A stretch of DNA of 64,000 bases from Pseudomonas helmanticensis. Its GTDB lineage: Bacteria > Pseudomonadota > Gammaproteobacteria > Pseudomonadales > Pseudomonadaceae. The DNA is taken from positions 2,728,001 to 2,792,000 of the forward strand of contig NZ_FXUY01000001.1 in NCBI RefSeq assembly GCF_900182985.1. The letters are read 5' to 3'. Shown here piece after piece: positions 17,669 to 26,476 of this stretch. Under the pieces are notes generated by a model. It searched no databases. It saw only the letters and a list, made by a program, of their open reading frames with translations, and had not been told where the DNA came from. The first letter of the stretch is position 1, and each line of letters begins with the position of its first letter. The translations under genes and the position numbers were made by a program.

Positions 17669-17818
17669 GGGGCCCTCCTCAAATTTGCCGGCAAGTATAC
17701 AGCCCCGAGACGGGTCGCACAGTCGGCTTTGGTCGGGCACCATCGATCCTTTATCAACTACCCATTTCAACAACGCGCCCTTATGATGTGCCCCAGTCTA
17801 TTTACCCTGCGATGACCC

Positions 17819-18760
17819 ATGGCCGATTCTGCTTTTTTCTGCACCCTGTCTCATGAAGGCGTTCTCGCGGTTCGCGGCGCGGATGCCGGAAAATTCCTGC
17901 AAGGCCAGTTGACCTGCAATCTCAATTACCTGAGCGACACTCGCGCCAGCCTCGGTGCCCGTTGCACCCAGAAAGGCCGGATGCAGTCGAGTTTCCGCAT
18001 TCTGCTGGAAGGTGACGGCGTGGTCCTGGCGATGGCCAGCGAGTTGCTCGAGCCGCAACTGGCGGATCTGAAAAAGTACGCAGTGTTCTCCAAATCGAAA
18101 CTCACCGATGAAAGCGCCGCCTGGGTGCGCTTTGGCTTGGCACATGGCGATAACGCCCTGACCGGCCTGGGTCTCGAGCTGCCGGCAGAAACCGACGGTG
18201 TCGTGCGTAACGACAACCTGATCGCCATTCGTGTTTCGCCAGACCGCGCAGAACTCTGGGTGCCTGCCGATCAGGCTCAGGCGATCAAAGCCAAACTGGC
18301 GGCAACATTGCCGGAAGGCGAGCTGAACCAATGGCTGCTGGGCCAGATCCGCGCCGGTATCGGTCAGGTCATGCCGAGCACTCGCGAGCTGTTCATCCCG
18401 CAAATGCTCAACCTGCAAGCCGTGGGCGGCGTGAGTTTCAAGAAAGGCTGCTACACCGGCCAGGAAATCGTCGCGCGCATGCAATACCTCGGCAAACTCA
18501 AGCGCCGCCTGTATCGCCTGAGCCTGGACGCTGCCGACTTGCCGGAGCCTGGCACACAGTTGTTCGCGCCAAGCCACAACAGTTCGATCGGCGAAGTGGT
18601 GCTGGCCGCCAATGCCGGACAAAACATTGAACTCCTGGCGGTGCTGCAAGCCGAAGCTGCCGAAGCCGGTGATTTACATCTGGGCACCCTCGAAGGCCCG
18701 GCGCTGCACTTGCTCGACCTGCCGTACGAACTGGATCGCGACCGCGAAATCCAGCGCTGA
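17819..18760 (+). CDS. ygfZ: Folate-binding Fe-S cluster maintenance protein YgfZ
   Basis: A 313-aa GcvT-like protein needed for repair or assembly of some Fe-S enzymes such as MiaB. The diagnostic motif KGCYTGQEIVAR is present at about residues 211-222 and contains the conserved Cys. The N-terminal FLQGQLTCNLN and the beta-barrel end are also typical. It begins 150 bp from the divergent sdhE. An HDOD gene follows 35 bp later and may be co-transcribed. Confidence 0.94.
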   Translation: MADSAFFCTLSHEGVLAVRGADAGKFLQGQLTCNLNYLSDTRASLGARCTQKGRMQSSFRILLEGDGVVLAMASELLEPQLADLKKYAVFSKSKLTDESAAWVRFGLAHGDNALTGLGLELPAETDGVVRNDNLIAIRVSPDRAELWVPADQAQAIKAKLAATLPEGELNQWLLGQIRAGIGQVMPSTRELFIPQMLNLQAVGGVSFKKGCYTGQEIVARMQYLGKLKRRLYRLSLDAADLPEPGTQLFAPSHNSSIGEVVLAANAGQNIELLAVLQAEAAEAGDLHLGTLEGPALHLLDLPYELDRDREIQR

Positions 18761-18795
18761 TCGCAGCATTTGTCGCAACACCCTAGAGAGTTTAA

Positions 18796-19617
18796 ATGAG
18801 CGAACTGGCGGAAAAGGTCCAACAGGATTTGGTTGAGGCCATCGATAACGATGACCTGGTTCTGCCAACGTTGCCGGAAGTGGCCCTGCAAATTCGCAAG
18901 GCCGCCGAAGACCCGGAAATCAGCGTCAGCGACCTGAGCAAAGTGATCGGCCGGGACACGGCGTTATCGGCGCGCCTGATCAAAGTGGTCAACAGCCCGT
19001 TGCTGCGCGCCGCACAGGAAGTCACCGACCTGCACACCGCCATCACCCGGCTGGGCATCAACTACAGCAGCAACCTGGCGATTGGCCTGGTGATGGAGCA
19101 GATTTTCCACGCCAGCTCCGAAGTGGTCGAACACAAGATGCGCGAAGTCTGGCGCATGAGCCTGGAAATCGCCGGGGTCAGTTATGCCCTGTGCCGCCGC
19201 TACACCCAACTCAAACCGGATCAGGCAGCGCTCGGAGGGCTGGTACACCAGATCGGCGTTCTGCCGATCCTGACCTACGCCGAAGATCACTACGAATTGC
19301 TTTCCGACCCGGTCAGTCTCAACCATGTGATCGACCACATTCATCCGTTGCTGGGCGACAAGCTGCTGCGGGTCTGGGAATTTCCGGAGCGCCTGGTGGA
19401 ATTGCCGGGGCGCTATCAGGACTTCAAGCGCGACTCGACGGCCATTGATTACGTCGATCTGGTGCAAGTGGCGAGCCTGTATTGCCACAAGGGCACCGAC
19501 CATCCATTTGCGCGGATTGATCCGTTGAGTGTTCCGGCGTTCAGGAAGCTTGGGATCGATCCAGAGAACAAGGCGTTGTGTGCGGACCTGGAAGAGTCGC
19601 GGACGATGTTTTACTAA
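18796..19617 (+). CDS. HDOD-domain signalling protein
   Basis: A 273-aa protein with one HDOD domain, a degenerate HD-phosphohydrolase fold. Family features are LPTLPEVALQIRKAAEDPEISVSDLSKVIGRDTALSARLIKVVNSPL in the first third (quoted in parts here as two adjacent helices) and a histidine-poor core, so phosphohydrolase activity is unlikely. HDOD proteins act as scaffolds in stress, motility and c-di-GMP signalling. No other output domain is attached. It is conserved beside ygfZ in Pseudomonas; the specific partner is unknown. Confidence 0.85.
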   Translation: MSELAEKVQQDLVEAIDNDDLVLPTLPEVALQIRKAAEDPEISVSDLSKVIGRDTALSARLIKVVNSPLLRAAQEVTDLHTAITRLGINYSSNLAIGLVMEQIFHASSEVVEHKMREVWRMSLEIAGVSYALCRRYTQLKPDQAALGGLVHQIGVLPILTYAEDHYELLSDPVSLNHVIDHIHPLLGDKLLRVWEFPERLVELPGRYQDFKRDSTAIDYVDLVQVASLYCHKGTDHPFARIDPLSVPAFRKLGIDPENKALCADLEESRTMFY

Positions 19618-19623
19618 AACCGG

Positions 19624-19756
19624 TGGCGAGGGAGCTTGCTCCCGCTGGGCTGCGAAGCGGCCCCAAAACCCGGCGATTTTTTTTATCAGATACACCGCGA
19701 TTTGAGGAATTACGACTGCTGCGCAGCCGAGCGGGAGCAAGCTCCCTCGCCACAAA
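19624..19756. repeat. Long inverted repeat of the GAGGGAGCTTGCTCCC REP family
   Basis: Outer arms GGCGAGGGAGCTTGCTCCCG and CGGGAGCAAGCTCCCTCGCC face each other over about 90 bp, with inner GCTGCGAAGC and GCTGCGCAGC. It lies between the convergent HDOD and tctE genes and may act as a transcription stop for both. Confidence 0.85.
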
Positions 19757-19770
19757 AGCCAATTTGCCCA

Positions 19771-21156
19771 TCACCCGGCGATAAAACTGACCCGCACCTT
19801 CAACCCCGCCTGCTCGCCATCATGCAGACTGATCTGCGCCAGATGCGCCCTGCAGATCTCACCGACAATCGCCAAGCCCAGGCCAGAACCCGCCACCTGC
19901 TGATTACGCCGATAGAAGCGTTCGAACACCCGATCACGCTCCTCCAACGGAATCCCCGGCCCATCGTCTTCCACCTCCAGCACCGCCGGCGCAGTCACCC
20001 GCAAAATCACGTTGCCGCCCGGTGGCGTGTGCGCCAATGCGTTGTCCACAAGATTACTCAGCAACTCATTCAGTAACGTCGGCTCACCGCGTAACCAGAC
20101 AGGTTCGTCCGCCTCCAGCGCCAGCGCTACCCCGCGCTTGTGCGCCAGCGGCGCCATGGCCATGCCCAGTTCGCGCGCCAACTGGCTCAGATCGAGCAAC
20201 TGCGCCCCGCCCTCGGCAATCGCCCGCGCACCGTTTTCGACGCGTGCCAGCGACAGCAACTGATTGGCCAGATGAGTCAGGCGATCAGTGCTTTGCGCAG
20301 ACGACTCCAAAGTACTGCGCCAGGTCTCAGGCTCCGTTGAGCGCAGGCCCAACTCAAGCCGCGCCTTCAACGCCGCCAATGGTGTACGTAACTCATGCGC
20401 CGCATCGGCAATGAACTGCGCCTGCCGTTCAAACTGCCCGCGCAGACGCTCGGTGAAATGATTGAGCGCACGCACCAGTGGCCATAGCTCATGCTGCACC
20501 TCGACCAACGGCAGCGGACGCAAATCGTCGGGCTGACGCTCTTCAACCGCCGTGCGCAAACGCTCCAACGGGCGCAACGCAGCGCTGACCGCGAACCACA
20601 CCAACAGCAACGCGCCGATTGCCAGCATGCCCAGACGCAGCAACGTATCGGCCGCCAGACTGCGCGCCATGCTCACTCGCGCTTCGTCGGTTTCAGCGAC
20701 GCGAATTTCCGCCATGCCGTTCATGTTCGGTTCGGTGACCGCTTTCAACAGACTGACCACGCGCACGTTCTGGCCGTTGTAGGACGCGTTGTAGAACCGC
20801 GCAAGCGCCGGATAGCTGTCGGTGCGCTTGGTGCCGGGCGGCGGTCCGGGGAGGTTTTCGTAGCCGGAAATCAGCTTCTGATGAATATCGTTGACCTGAT
20901 AATAAATCCGCCCGGCGCTGTCGTAGGCGAAGGTATCGAGCGCCACGTAAGGCACGTCGGCGCTGAGGCTGCCGTCACGCTGCGACAGCCCGGCAGCGAT
21001 GGTACGCGCCGAGGCCAGCAGGGTGCGGTCGTACGCGGTGTCGGCCGCTTCACGTCCATTCCAATAGGCGCTCAAACCACTGGCGAGCATCAACACCACC
21101 AGCAATAACGCGAGGTTCCACAGCAACCGCCAACGCAGGCTGCTGGGCTTATGCAT
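19771..21156 (-). CDS. tctE: Sensor histidine kinase TctE
   Basis: A 461-aa inner-membrane kinase. The first membrane segment is at about 13-31, a periplasmic sensor of the 2CSK_N type spans about 32-170, and a second segment lies at about 172-193. HAMP, the dimerisation helix with phospho-accepting H254 (ADAAHELRTPLAALK) and the ATPase domain (DNALAHTPPGGN, VEDDGPGIP, GSGLGLAIV) follow. The ATG at 21156 overlaps the tctD stop, so the two are translationally coupled. Its position divergent from opdH-tctCBA makes sensing of external citrate or related tricarboxylates likely. Confidence 0.92.
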   Translation of the reverse strand: MHKPSSLRWRLLWNLALLLVVLMLASGLSAYWNGREAADTAYDRTLLASARTIAAGLSQRDGSLSADVPYVALDTFAYDSAGRIYYQVNDIHQKLISGYENLPGPPPGTKRTDSYPALARFYNASYNGQNVRVVSLLKAVTEPNMNGMAEIRVAETDEARVSMARSLAADTLLRLGMLAIGALLLVWFAVSAALRPLERLRTAVEERQPDDLRPLPLVEVQHELWPLVRALNHFTERLRGQFERQAQFIADAAHELRTPLAALKARLELGLRSTEPETWRSTLESSAQSTDRLTHLANQLLSLARVENGARAIAEGGAQLLDLSQLARELGMAMAPLAHKRGVALALEADEPVWLRGEPTLLNELLSNLVDNALAHTPPGGNVILRVTAPAVLEVEDDGPGIPLEERDRVFERFYRRNQQVAGSGLGLAIVGEICRAHLAQISLHDGEQAGLKVRVSFIAG

Positions 21157-21820
21157 CGCGGCTTTCCAGCAGATAACCGAGGCCACGGAAGGTCACGATC
21201 GCCACCGGTTGGCCGTCGAGTTTCTTGCGCAGGCGATGCACGTAGATTTCGATGGCATCGGGGCTGGCTTCCTCGTCGAGGCCGAACACTTGCGAAGCCA
21301 ATTGCTCCTTGCTCATCACCCTGCCCGGTCGGGCGATCAGCGCTTCCAGCACGGCTTGTTCGCGGGAGGTCAGGGTCAGCAATTCTTCACCGAGGGTGAA
21401 ACGCCGGGTGTCGAGGTCATAGGCCAGCACGCCGCAACGCTGCTGGCGTTCGCCGCCGAGCACACTGCGGCGCAGCAGGGCTTTGACCCGCGCCTCCAGC
21501 TCAGTCAGTTCGAACGGTTTGGCGAGGTAATCGTCAGCGCCCAGATTGAGGCCATGCACGCGGTCCTTCACATCACTGCGCGCGGTCAGCATCAGCACCG
21601 GCAGATTTTTTCCGCGTGCGCGCAAACGCGCGAGTACTTCGAAACCGTCCATGCGCGGCAGGCCGACATCGAGGATCGCCACGGCGTACTCCTCGCTGCT
21701 CAATGCCAGATCGGCGGCCACGCCATCGTGCAGCACATCCACGGTCAGACCGGTGCTCTTGAGCGCCTGCGCGACACTTTCGGCCAGTTGCAGATGGTCT
21801 TCGACGAGCAGAACACGCAT
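21149..21820 (-). CDS. tctD: Response regulator TctD (OmpR family)
   Basis: A 223-aa regulator. The receiver domain holds the acidic pair near E7-D8 and the phosphorylation site D51 (AILDVGLPRMDGF). The C-terminal winged helix is of the OmpR type (LTSREQAVLEALIARPGRVMS, IEIYVHRLRKKLDG). Inferred target: the 236-bp region shared with opdH. tctD and tctE form a two-gene operon overlapping by 8 bp. Confidence 0.94.
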   Translation of the reverse strand: MRVLLVEDHLQLAESVAQALKSTGLTVDVLHDGVAADLALSSEEYAVAILDVGLPRMDGFEVLARLRARGKNLPVLMLTARSDVKDRVHGLNLGADDYLAKPFELTELEARVKALLRRSVLGGERQQRCGVLAYDLDTRRFTLGEELLTLTSREQAVLEALIARPGRVMSKEQLASQVFGLDEEASPDAIEIYVHRLRKKLDGQPVAIVTFRGLGYLLESRDA

Positions 21821-22056
21821 GGATTTTTACCTCGTTCAGGGATGGCCGACGCCACGCTTTGCCGCGGAGTTTACAGCCGCAACCGCCGCTGTGAAGCCCG
21901 AAAACCGTGAAAGTCAGCTGAAAGGTTAGCGAAAGGTTAGCCGGTTAGAGTCGGCCCACGGACAGTCCCGGCTGCCGTCGCTGCTGCCACACAGCGCTAC
22001 GAAAAACGCCACGAAGCGTTTTCGACCAATAAGAACAATAAACGGAGTACACCCGC

Positions 22057-23349
22057 ATGCCGTCCATGCAGCCTCAGGCATCCTCGCCTGTTCGCCCTTC
22101 CCGTTTCAGCCACACCGCCCTCGCCAGCGCCGCCGCTCTTGCCGGTTTTTCGCCGTTGAGTTTTGCCGACTTCATCGAAGACAGCAGCGCCACTTTCGAA
22201 ACCCGCAACATGTATTTCAACCGCGACTTTCGCGATGGCACCAGCGCTCAACAGTCCAAGCGTGACGAATGGGCCCAAGGCTTCATGCTCAATCTGCAAT
22301 CGGGTTACACCGACGGCACCGTGGGGTTCGGTGTCGATGCGCTGGGCATGCTGGGGGTGAAACTCGATTCAAGCCCGGACCGCACCGGCACCGGTCTGTT
22401 GCCGACCCATGACGACGGGCGTGCAGCAGACGAATACTCCAAGCTGGGTCTGACCGGCAAAGTGAAAATCTCCGCCACGGAACTGAAAATCGGCAGCCTG
22501 ATTCCCGAACTGCCGATCCTCAAACCCAACGACGGACGCATCCTGCCGCAGACGTTTGAAGGCGGTTTGCTGACCTCCAAAGAGATCAAGAACCTGACGT
22601 TCACCGGTGGTCGACTGGAGAAAGCCAAGGATCGCGACAGCACCGACTTCGAAGACATCGCCCTCAACAACAAGAACAGCCGTTTCGCCGGTACCGCTGC
22701 CGGCAAACACTTCGATTTTGGCGGCGTCGACTACAAGTTCACCGACAAGATCACCGGCAGTTATCACTTCGCGCAACTGGACGATGTCTACAACCAGCAC
22801 TTCTTTGGCCTCGTTGCCTCGCGGCCGATGGGGCCGGGCACGTTCGCCACCGACCTGCGTTTCGCCGTCAGTGATGACCAAGGCGCGGCCCGTGGCGGCG
22901 AGATCGACAACCGCTCGCTCAACGGTCTGGTCAGCTACGCACTCAGCGGCCACAAATTCAGCGCCGGTTATCAGCACATGTCCGGCGACAGCGCCTTCCC
23001 CTACGTCGATGGCAGCGACCCGTACCTGGTCAACTTCGTGCAGATCAACGACTTCGCCGGCGCTGAAGAACGCTCCTGGCAGGCGCGCTACGACTTTGAC
23101 TTCGCCAGGTTTGGCATCCCCGGCCTGAGCTTCATGAGCCGCTACTTGAGCGGTGACAACATCAAGCTCAAGAACGGTGAAGAAGGCAAAGAGTGGGAGC
23201 GCAACACCGAGATCAAATATGTAGTACAAAGCGGCGCCTTGAAGGATGTCGCGGTGCGTTTGAGGAATGCTACTTACCGTTCCAATTACTCGGCTCGCGA
23301 TGCGGATGAAGTGCGTTTGCTGGTGAGCTATAGCGTTGCCCTTTGGTAA
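22057..23349 (+). CDS. opdH: OprD-family outer-membrane porin, tricarboxylate type (OpdH)
   Basis: A 430-aa porin. The signal peptide ends near FSPLSFA (about 40), followed by DFIEDSSATFETRNMYFNRDFRDG, the typical OprD-family N-terminus. The C-terminus RLLVSYSVALW ends in an aromatic residue, as beta-barrels do for BAM recognition. OpdH of P. aeruginosa takes up tricarboxylates such as cis-aconitate, and the neighbouring tctCBA and tctDE genes support the same role. CGGAG lies 10 bp before the start. A REP unit separates it from tctC. Confidence 0.92.
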   Translation: MPSMQPQASSPVRPSRFSHTALASAAALAGFSPLSFADFIEDSSATFETRNMYFNRDFRDGTSAQQSKRDEWAQGFMLNLQSGYTDGTVGFGVDALGMLGVKLDSSPDRTGTGLLPTHDDGRAADEYSKLGLTGKVKISATELKIGSLIPELPILKPNDGRILPQTFEGGLLTSKEIKNLTFTGGRLEKAKDRDSTDFEDIALNNKNSRFAGTAAGKHFDFGGVDYKFTDKITGSYHFAQLDDVYNQHFFGLVASRPMGPGTFATDLRFAVSDDQGAARGGEIDNRSLNGLVSYALSGHKFSAGYQHMSGDSAFPYVDGSDPYLVNFVQINDFAGAEERSWQARYDFDFARFGIPGLSFMSRYLSGDNIKLKNGEEGKEWERNTEIKYVVQSGALKDVAVRLRNATYRSNYSARDADEVRLLVSYSVALW

Positions 23350-23379
23350 TTGATTGAAATGCCTTGGTGTTGTGGTCGG

Positions 23380-23425
23380 GAGATCAAAAGATCAAAAGAT
23401 CGCAGCCCTCGGCAGCTCCTACACA
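23380..23425. repeat. Single REP unit inside the opdH-tctC interval
   Basis: A GATCAAAA sequence repeated and then GATCGCAGCCCTCGGCAGCTCCTACA, one half of the REP pair seen elsewhere in the window. It lies 30-75 bp after opdH and 36 bp before tctC. Here it splits an otherwise polycistronic transport operon. Confidence 0.8.
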
Positions 23426-23460
23426 AAAGCCCTTACAACAAAAAAACTGTGGAGAGACCA

Positions 23461-24438
23461 ATGAATTTTTCACTGCGTAAAGTTGCTTTGGCGGCCGGCA
23501 TGATGCTGGTTGCTGGCCAGTTGCTGGCTGAACCAAAACGTCCGGAATGCATTGCGCCGGCATCGCCGGGCGGTGGTTTTGACCTGACCTGCAAACTGGT
23601 GCAGAGCGCACTGGTCAATCAGAAACTGCTGAGCAAACCGATGCGCGTCACCTACATGCCCGGCGGTGTCGGCGCAGTGGCTTACAACGCGGTGGTTGCT
23701 CAGCGTCCGGCCGATGCCGGCACGCTGGTCGCGTGGTCGAGCGGTTCGCTGCTGAACCTGGCGCAAGGCAAGTTCGGTCGTTTCGATGAGACCAACGTGC
23801 GCTGGCTGGCAGCGGTTGGCACTAGCTACGGCGCCATCGCGGTGAAAAGCGATTCGCCCTACAAGACCCTCGACGATCTCGTTCAGGCGTTGAAGAAAGA
23901 TCCAGGCTCGGTGGTCATCGGTTCCGGTGGCACGGTCGGCAGCCAGGACTGGATGCAAACCGCACTGATCGCCAAGGCCGCCGGGATCAACCCGCGTGAC
24001 CTGCGCTATGTGGCGCTCGAAGGTGGCGGCGAAATCGCCACCGCCCTGCTCGGCGGCCACATCCAGGTCGGCAGCACCGACATCTCCGACTCCATGCCGC
24101 ACATCCAGAGCGGCGACATGCGCCTGCTCGCGGTGTTCGCCGACAAGCGTCTCGACGAGCCGGAAATGAAAGACATCCCCACCGCTCGCGAGCAGGGCTA
24201 CGACATCGTCTGGCCAGTGGTGCGCGGTTTCTATCTGGGGCCAAAAGTCAGCGATGAAGATTACGCCTGGTGGAAAGACGCGTTTGACAAACTGCTGGCC
24301 TCCGACGAGTTCGCCAAGCTGCGCGATCAGCGTGAACTGTTCCCGTTCGCCATGACCGGCCCGGAACTCGACACCTACGTGAAGAAGCAGGTCGCGGACT
24401 ACAAAGTGCTGGCCAAAGAGTTCGGCCTGATCCAGTAA
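23461..24438 (+). CDS. tctC: TctC periplasmic tricarboxylate-binding protein
   Basis: A 325-aa solute-binding protein of the Bug/TctC family. The signal peptide is MNFSLRKVALAAGMMLVAGQLLAEP. The mature protein starts RPECIAPASPGGGFDLTCKL, the family pattern for the anion-binding cleft. It delivers tricarboxylate to TctAB. GGAGAG precedes the ATG at 23461; the in-frame extension upstream runs through the REP and is non-coding. Confidence 0.94.
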   Translation: MNFSLRKVALAAGMMLVAGQLLAEPKRPECIAPASPGGGFDLTCKLVQSALVNQKLLSKPMRVTYMPGGVGAVAYNAVVAQRPADAGTLVAWSSGSLLNLAQGKFGRFDETNVRWLAAVGTSYGAIAVKSDSPYKTLDDLVQALKKDPGSVVIGSGGTVGSQDWMQTALIAKAAGINPRDLRYVALEGGGEIATALLGGHIQVGSTDISDSMPHIQSGDMRLLAVFADKRLDEPEMKDIPTAREQGYDIVWPVVRGFYLGPKVSDEDYAWWKDAFDKLLASDEFAKLRDQRELFPFAMTGPELDTYVKKQVADYKVLAKEFGLIQ

Positions 24439-24495
24439 CCGTCCCTGCATCCCACGGCCATGTCCCTTGACGGGGGCATGGCCCAGGAGTTTGTC

Positions 24496-24960
24496 ATGTC
24501 CACACTTTTACAACGCATTTTCGCCTCGATGCTGTTGCTGGTCTGCGTCGGCCTGGCACTGATGGCGTGGCCGTACCAAGCGGCTTTTTCATACGAACCC
24601 GTCGGCCCGCGCGCTTTCCCTCTATTGATGCTTGCGCTGATGGGCGCGGCGCTGCTGTACATGGTGTTCCGTCCGGCAGCGATCAAACACAGTGATGACG
24701 AGCCGCCGCTGGATCGCGAAACCCTGACCAAGATCGGCATCTGCGTGGTGCTGCTGCTGGTGTTCGCCGGCACCTTCGAACCCCTCGGCTTCATCGTCGC
24801 CAGCATCCTCACCGGCGTACCGATGGCTCGCCTCTACGGTGGCCGCTGGTTGCCGAGCGCGGTGATCATCAGCCTGATGGCCATCGGTCTTTACCTGTTG
24901 TTCGACCGTGTGATGGACGTTCCGCTGCCTCTCGGCCTGCTCAGCGTTCTGGAGAACTGA
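24496..24960 (+). CDS. tctB: TctB small membrane subunit
   Basis: A 154-aa protein with four hydrophobic segments, e.g. IFASMLLLVCVGLALMAWPY near the start and AVIISLMAIGLYLLFDRVM near the end. It is the small membrane component of the tripartite tricarboxylate transporter, partner of TctA. The ATG at 24496 has CAGGAG about 8 bp upstream; an upstream in-frame ATG lacks one. tctA begins 1 bp after its stop. Confidence 0.92.
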   Translation: MSTLLQRIFASMLLLVCVGLALMAWPYQAAFSYEPVGPRAFPLLMLALMGAALLYMVFRPAAIKHSDDEPPLDRETLTKIGICVVLLLVFAGTFEPLGFIVASILTGVPMARLYGGRWLPSAVIISLMAIGLYLLFDRVMDVPLPLGLLSVLEN

Positions 24961-24961
24961 T

Positions 24962-26476
24962 ATGGATACTCTTGGCTATTTGGGTCAGGGTTTCGGCGTC
25001 GCGCTGAGCCCGTACAACCTGGTGACCGCGCTGTGCGGCACGCTGATCGGCACCGTGGTCGGCCTGCTGCCGGGCCTGGGGCCGATCAACGGCGTGGCGT
25101 TGCTGATCCCGATCGCATTTGCACTCGGCTTGCCACCGGAGTCGGCATTGATCCTGCTGGCAGCGGTGTATCTGGGCTGCGAATACGGTGGCCGGATCAG
25201 CTCGATCCTGCTGAACATTCCGGGCGAAGCCTCCACCGTGATGACCACCCTCGACGGCTACCCGATGGCCCGCAAAGGCCTGGCCGGTGTGGCGCTGTCG
25301 CTGTCGGCGTGGAGCTCGTTCATCGGTGCGTTTATCGCCACTTGCGGCATGGTGCTGTTCGCCCCGCTGCTGGCGAAATGGGCGATTGCCTTCGGCCCGG
25401 CGGAATACTTCGTATTGATGGTGTTTGCGATTGTCTGTCTCGGTGGCATGGCCGGTGACCGGCCGTTGAAAACCTTTATCGCGGCGTTGATCGGCCTGTT
25501 CCTCTCGACCGTCGGCATCGACGCCAACAGCGGCGTTTATCGCTTCACCGGCGACAACATTCACCTGACCGACGGCATTCAGTTCGTCGTATTGGTGCTG
25601 GGCCTGTTCTCCATCAGCGAAATTCTTCTGCTGCTGGAAAAAACCCACCACGGCCAGGAAGCGGTGAAAGCCACCGGTCGCATGATGTTCAACTTCAAGG
25701 AAGCGGCATCGGTATTCACCGTGAACCTGCGTTGCGGCGTCCTCGGTTTCATCATGGGCGTATTGCCGGGTGCCGGCGCGACCCTTGCCAGCGCCGTGGC
25801 CTATATGACCGAGAAACGCATTGCCGGTACCACCGGCAAGTTCGGTGAAGGTGATGCCCGTGGCCTCGCCGCCCCGGAAACCGCCATCGGCGGCGCAGCG
25901 TGCGGCGCATTGGTGCCGATGCTGACCCTCGGTGTACCCGGTTCGGGCACCACGGCGGTGATGATTGGCGCGCTGTCGCTGTACAACATTACTCCCGGCC
26001 CACTGCTGTTCCAGCAACAACCAGACATCGTCTGGGGCCTGATCGCGTCGTTGTTCATCGCCAACGTCATGCTGGTGATCCTCAACATCCCGATGATCCG
26101 CGTATTCACCCGCATCCTCGCCGTGCCGAACTGGGCACTGGTGCCGGTCATCGCGATCATTACCGGGATCGGCGTTTACGCGGTGCATGCCACCACGTTC
26201 GACCTGTTCCTGATGATCGGCATCGGCATCTTCGGTTACATCTTGCGCAAGCTGGATTTCCCGTTGTCGCCGCTGCTGCTGGGCTTCATCCTCGGTGGTC
26301 TGATGGAGCAGAACCTGCGTCGTGCCCTGTCGATCTCCAACGGTGCATTGGAGATTCTCTGGTCGAGTCCGATCACCTTCGGTTGCTGGGTACTCACAGC
26401 GATCATGCTGCTGATGCCGATCATCCGCATCTGGCGTAAACGTTCGGCCGCGCAACGCGCCATCGCCGATGTTTGA
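24962..26476 (+). CDS. tctA: TctA large membrane subunit
   Basis: A 504-aa permease with about 12 membrane segments. The family signatures GTVVGLLPGLGPINGVALLIPI (N-terminal half) and GVLPGAGATLASAVAYMTEK (second half) are the two internally repeated PGxG motifs, quoted here as separate elements. With TctB it moves tricarboxylate bound by TctC into the cell, driven by an ion gradient. Its last 8 bp overlap the next gene. Confidence 0.95.
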   Translation: MDTLGYLGQGFGVALSPYNLVTALCGTLIGTVVGLLPGLGPINGVALLIPIAFALGLPPESALILLAAVYLGCEYGGRISSILLNIPGEASTVMTTLDGYPMARKGLAGVALSLSAWSSFIGAFIATCGMVLFAPLLAKWAIAFGPAEYFVLMVFAIVCLGGMAGDRPLKTFIAALIGLFLSTVGIDANSGVYRFTGDNIHLTDGIQFVVLVLGLFSISEILLLLEKTHHGQEAVKATGRMMFNFKEAASVFTVNLRCGVLGFIMGVLPGAGATLASAVAYMTEKRIAGTTGKFGEGDARGLAAPETAIGGAACGALVPMLTLGVPGSGTTAVMIGALSLYNITPGPLLFQQQPDIVWGLIASLFIANVMLVILNIPMIRVFTRILAVPNWALVPVIAIITGIGVYAVHATTFDLFLMIGIGIFGYILRKLDFPLSPLLLGFILGGLMEQNLRRALSISNGALEILWSSPITFGCWVLTAIMLLMPIIRIWRKRSAAQRAIADV

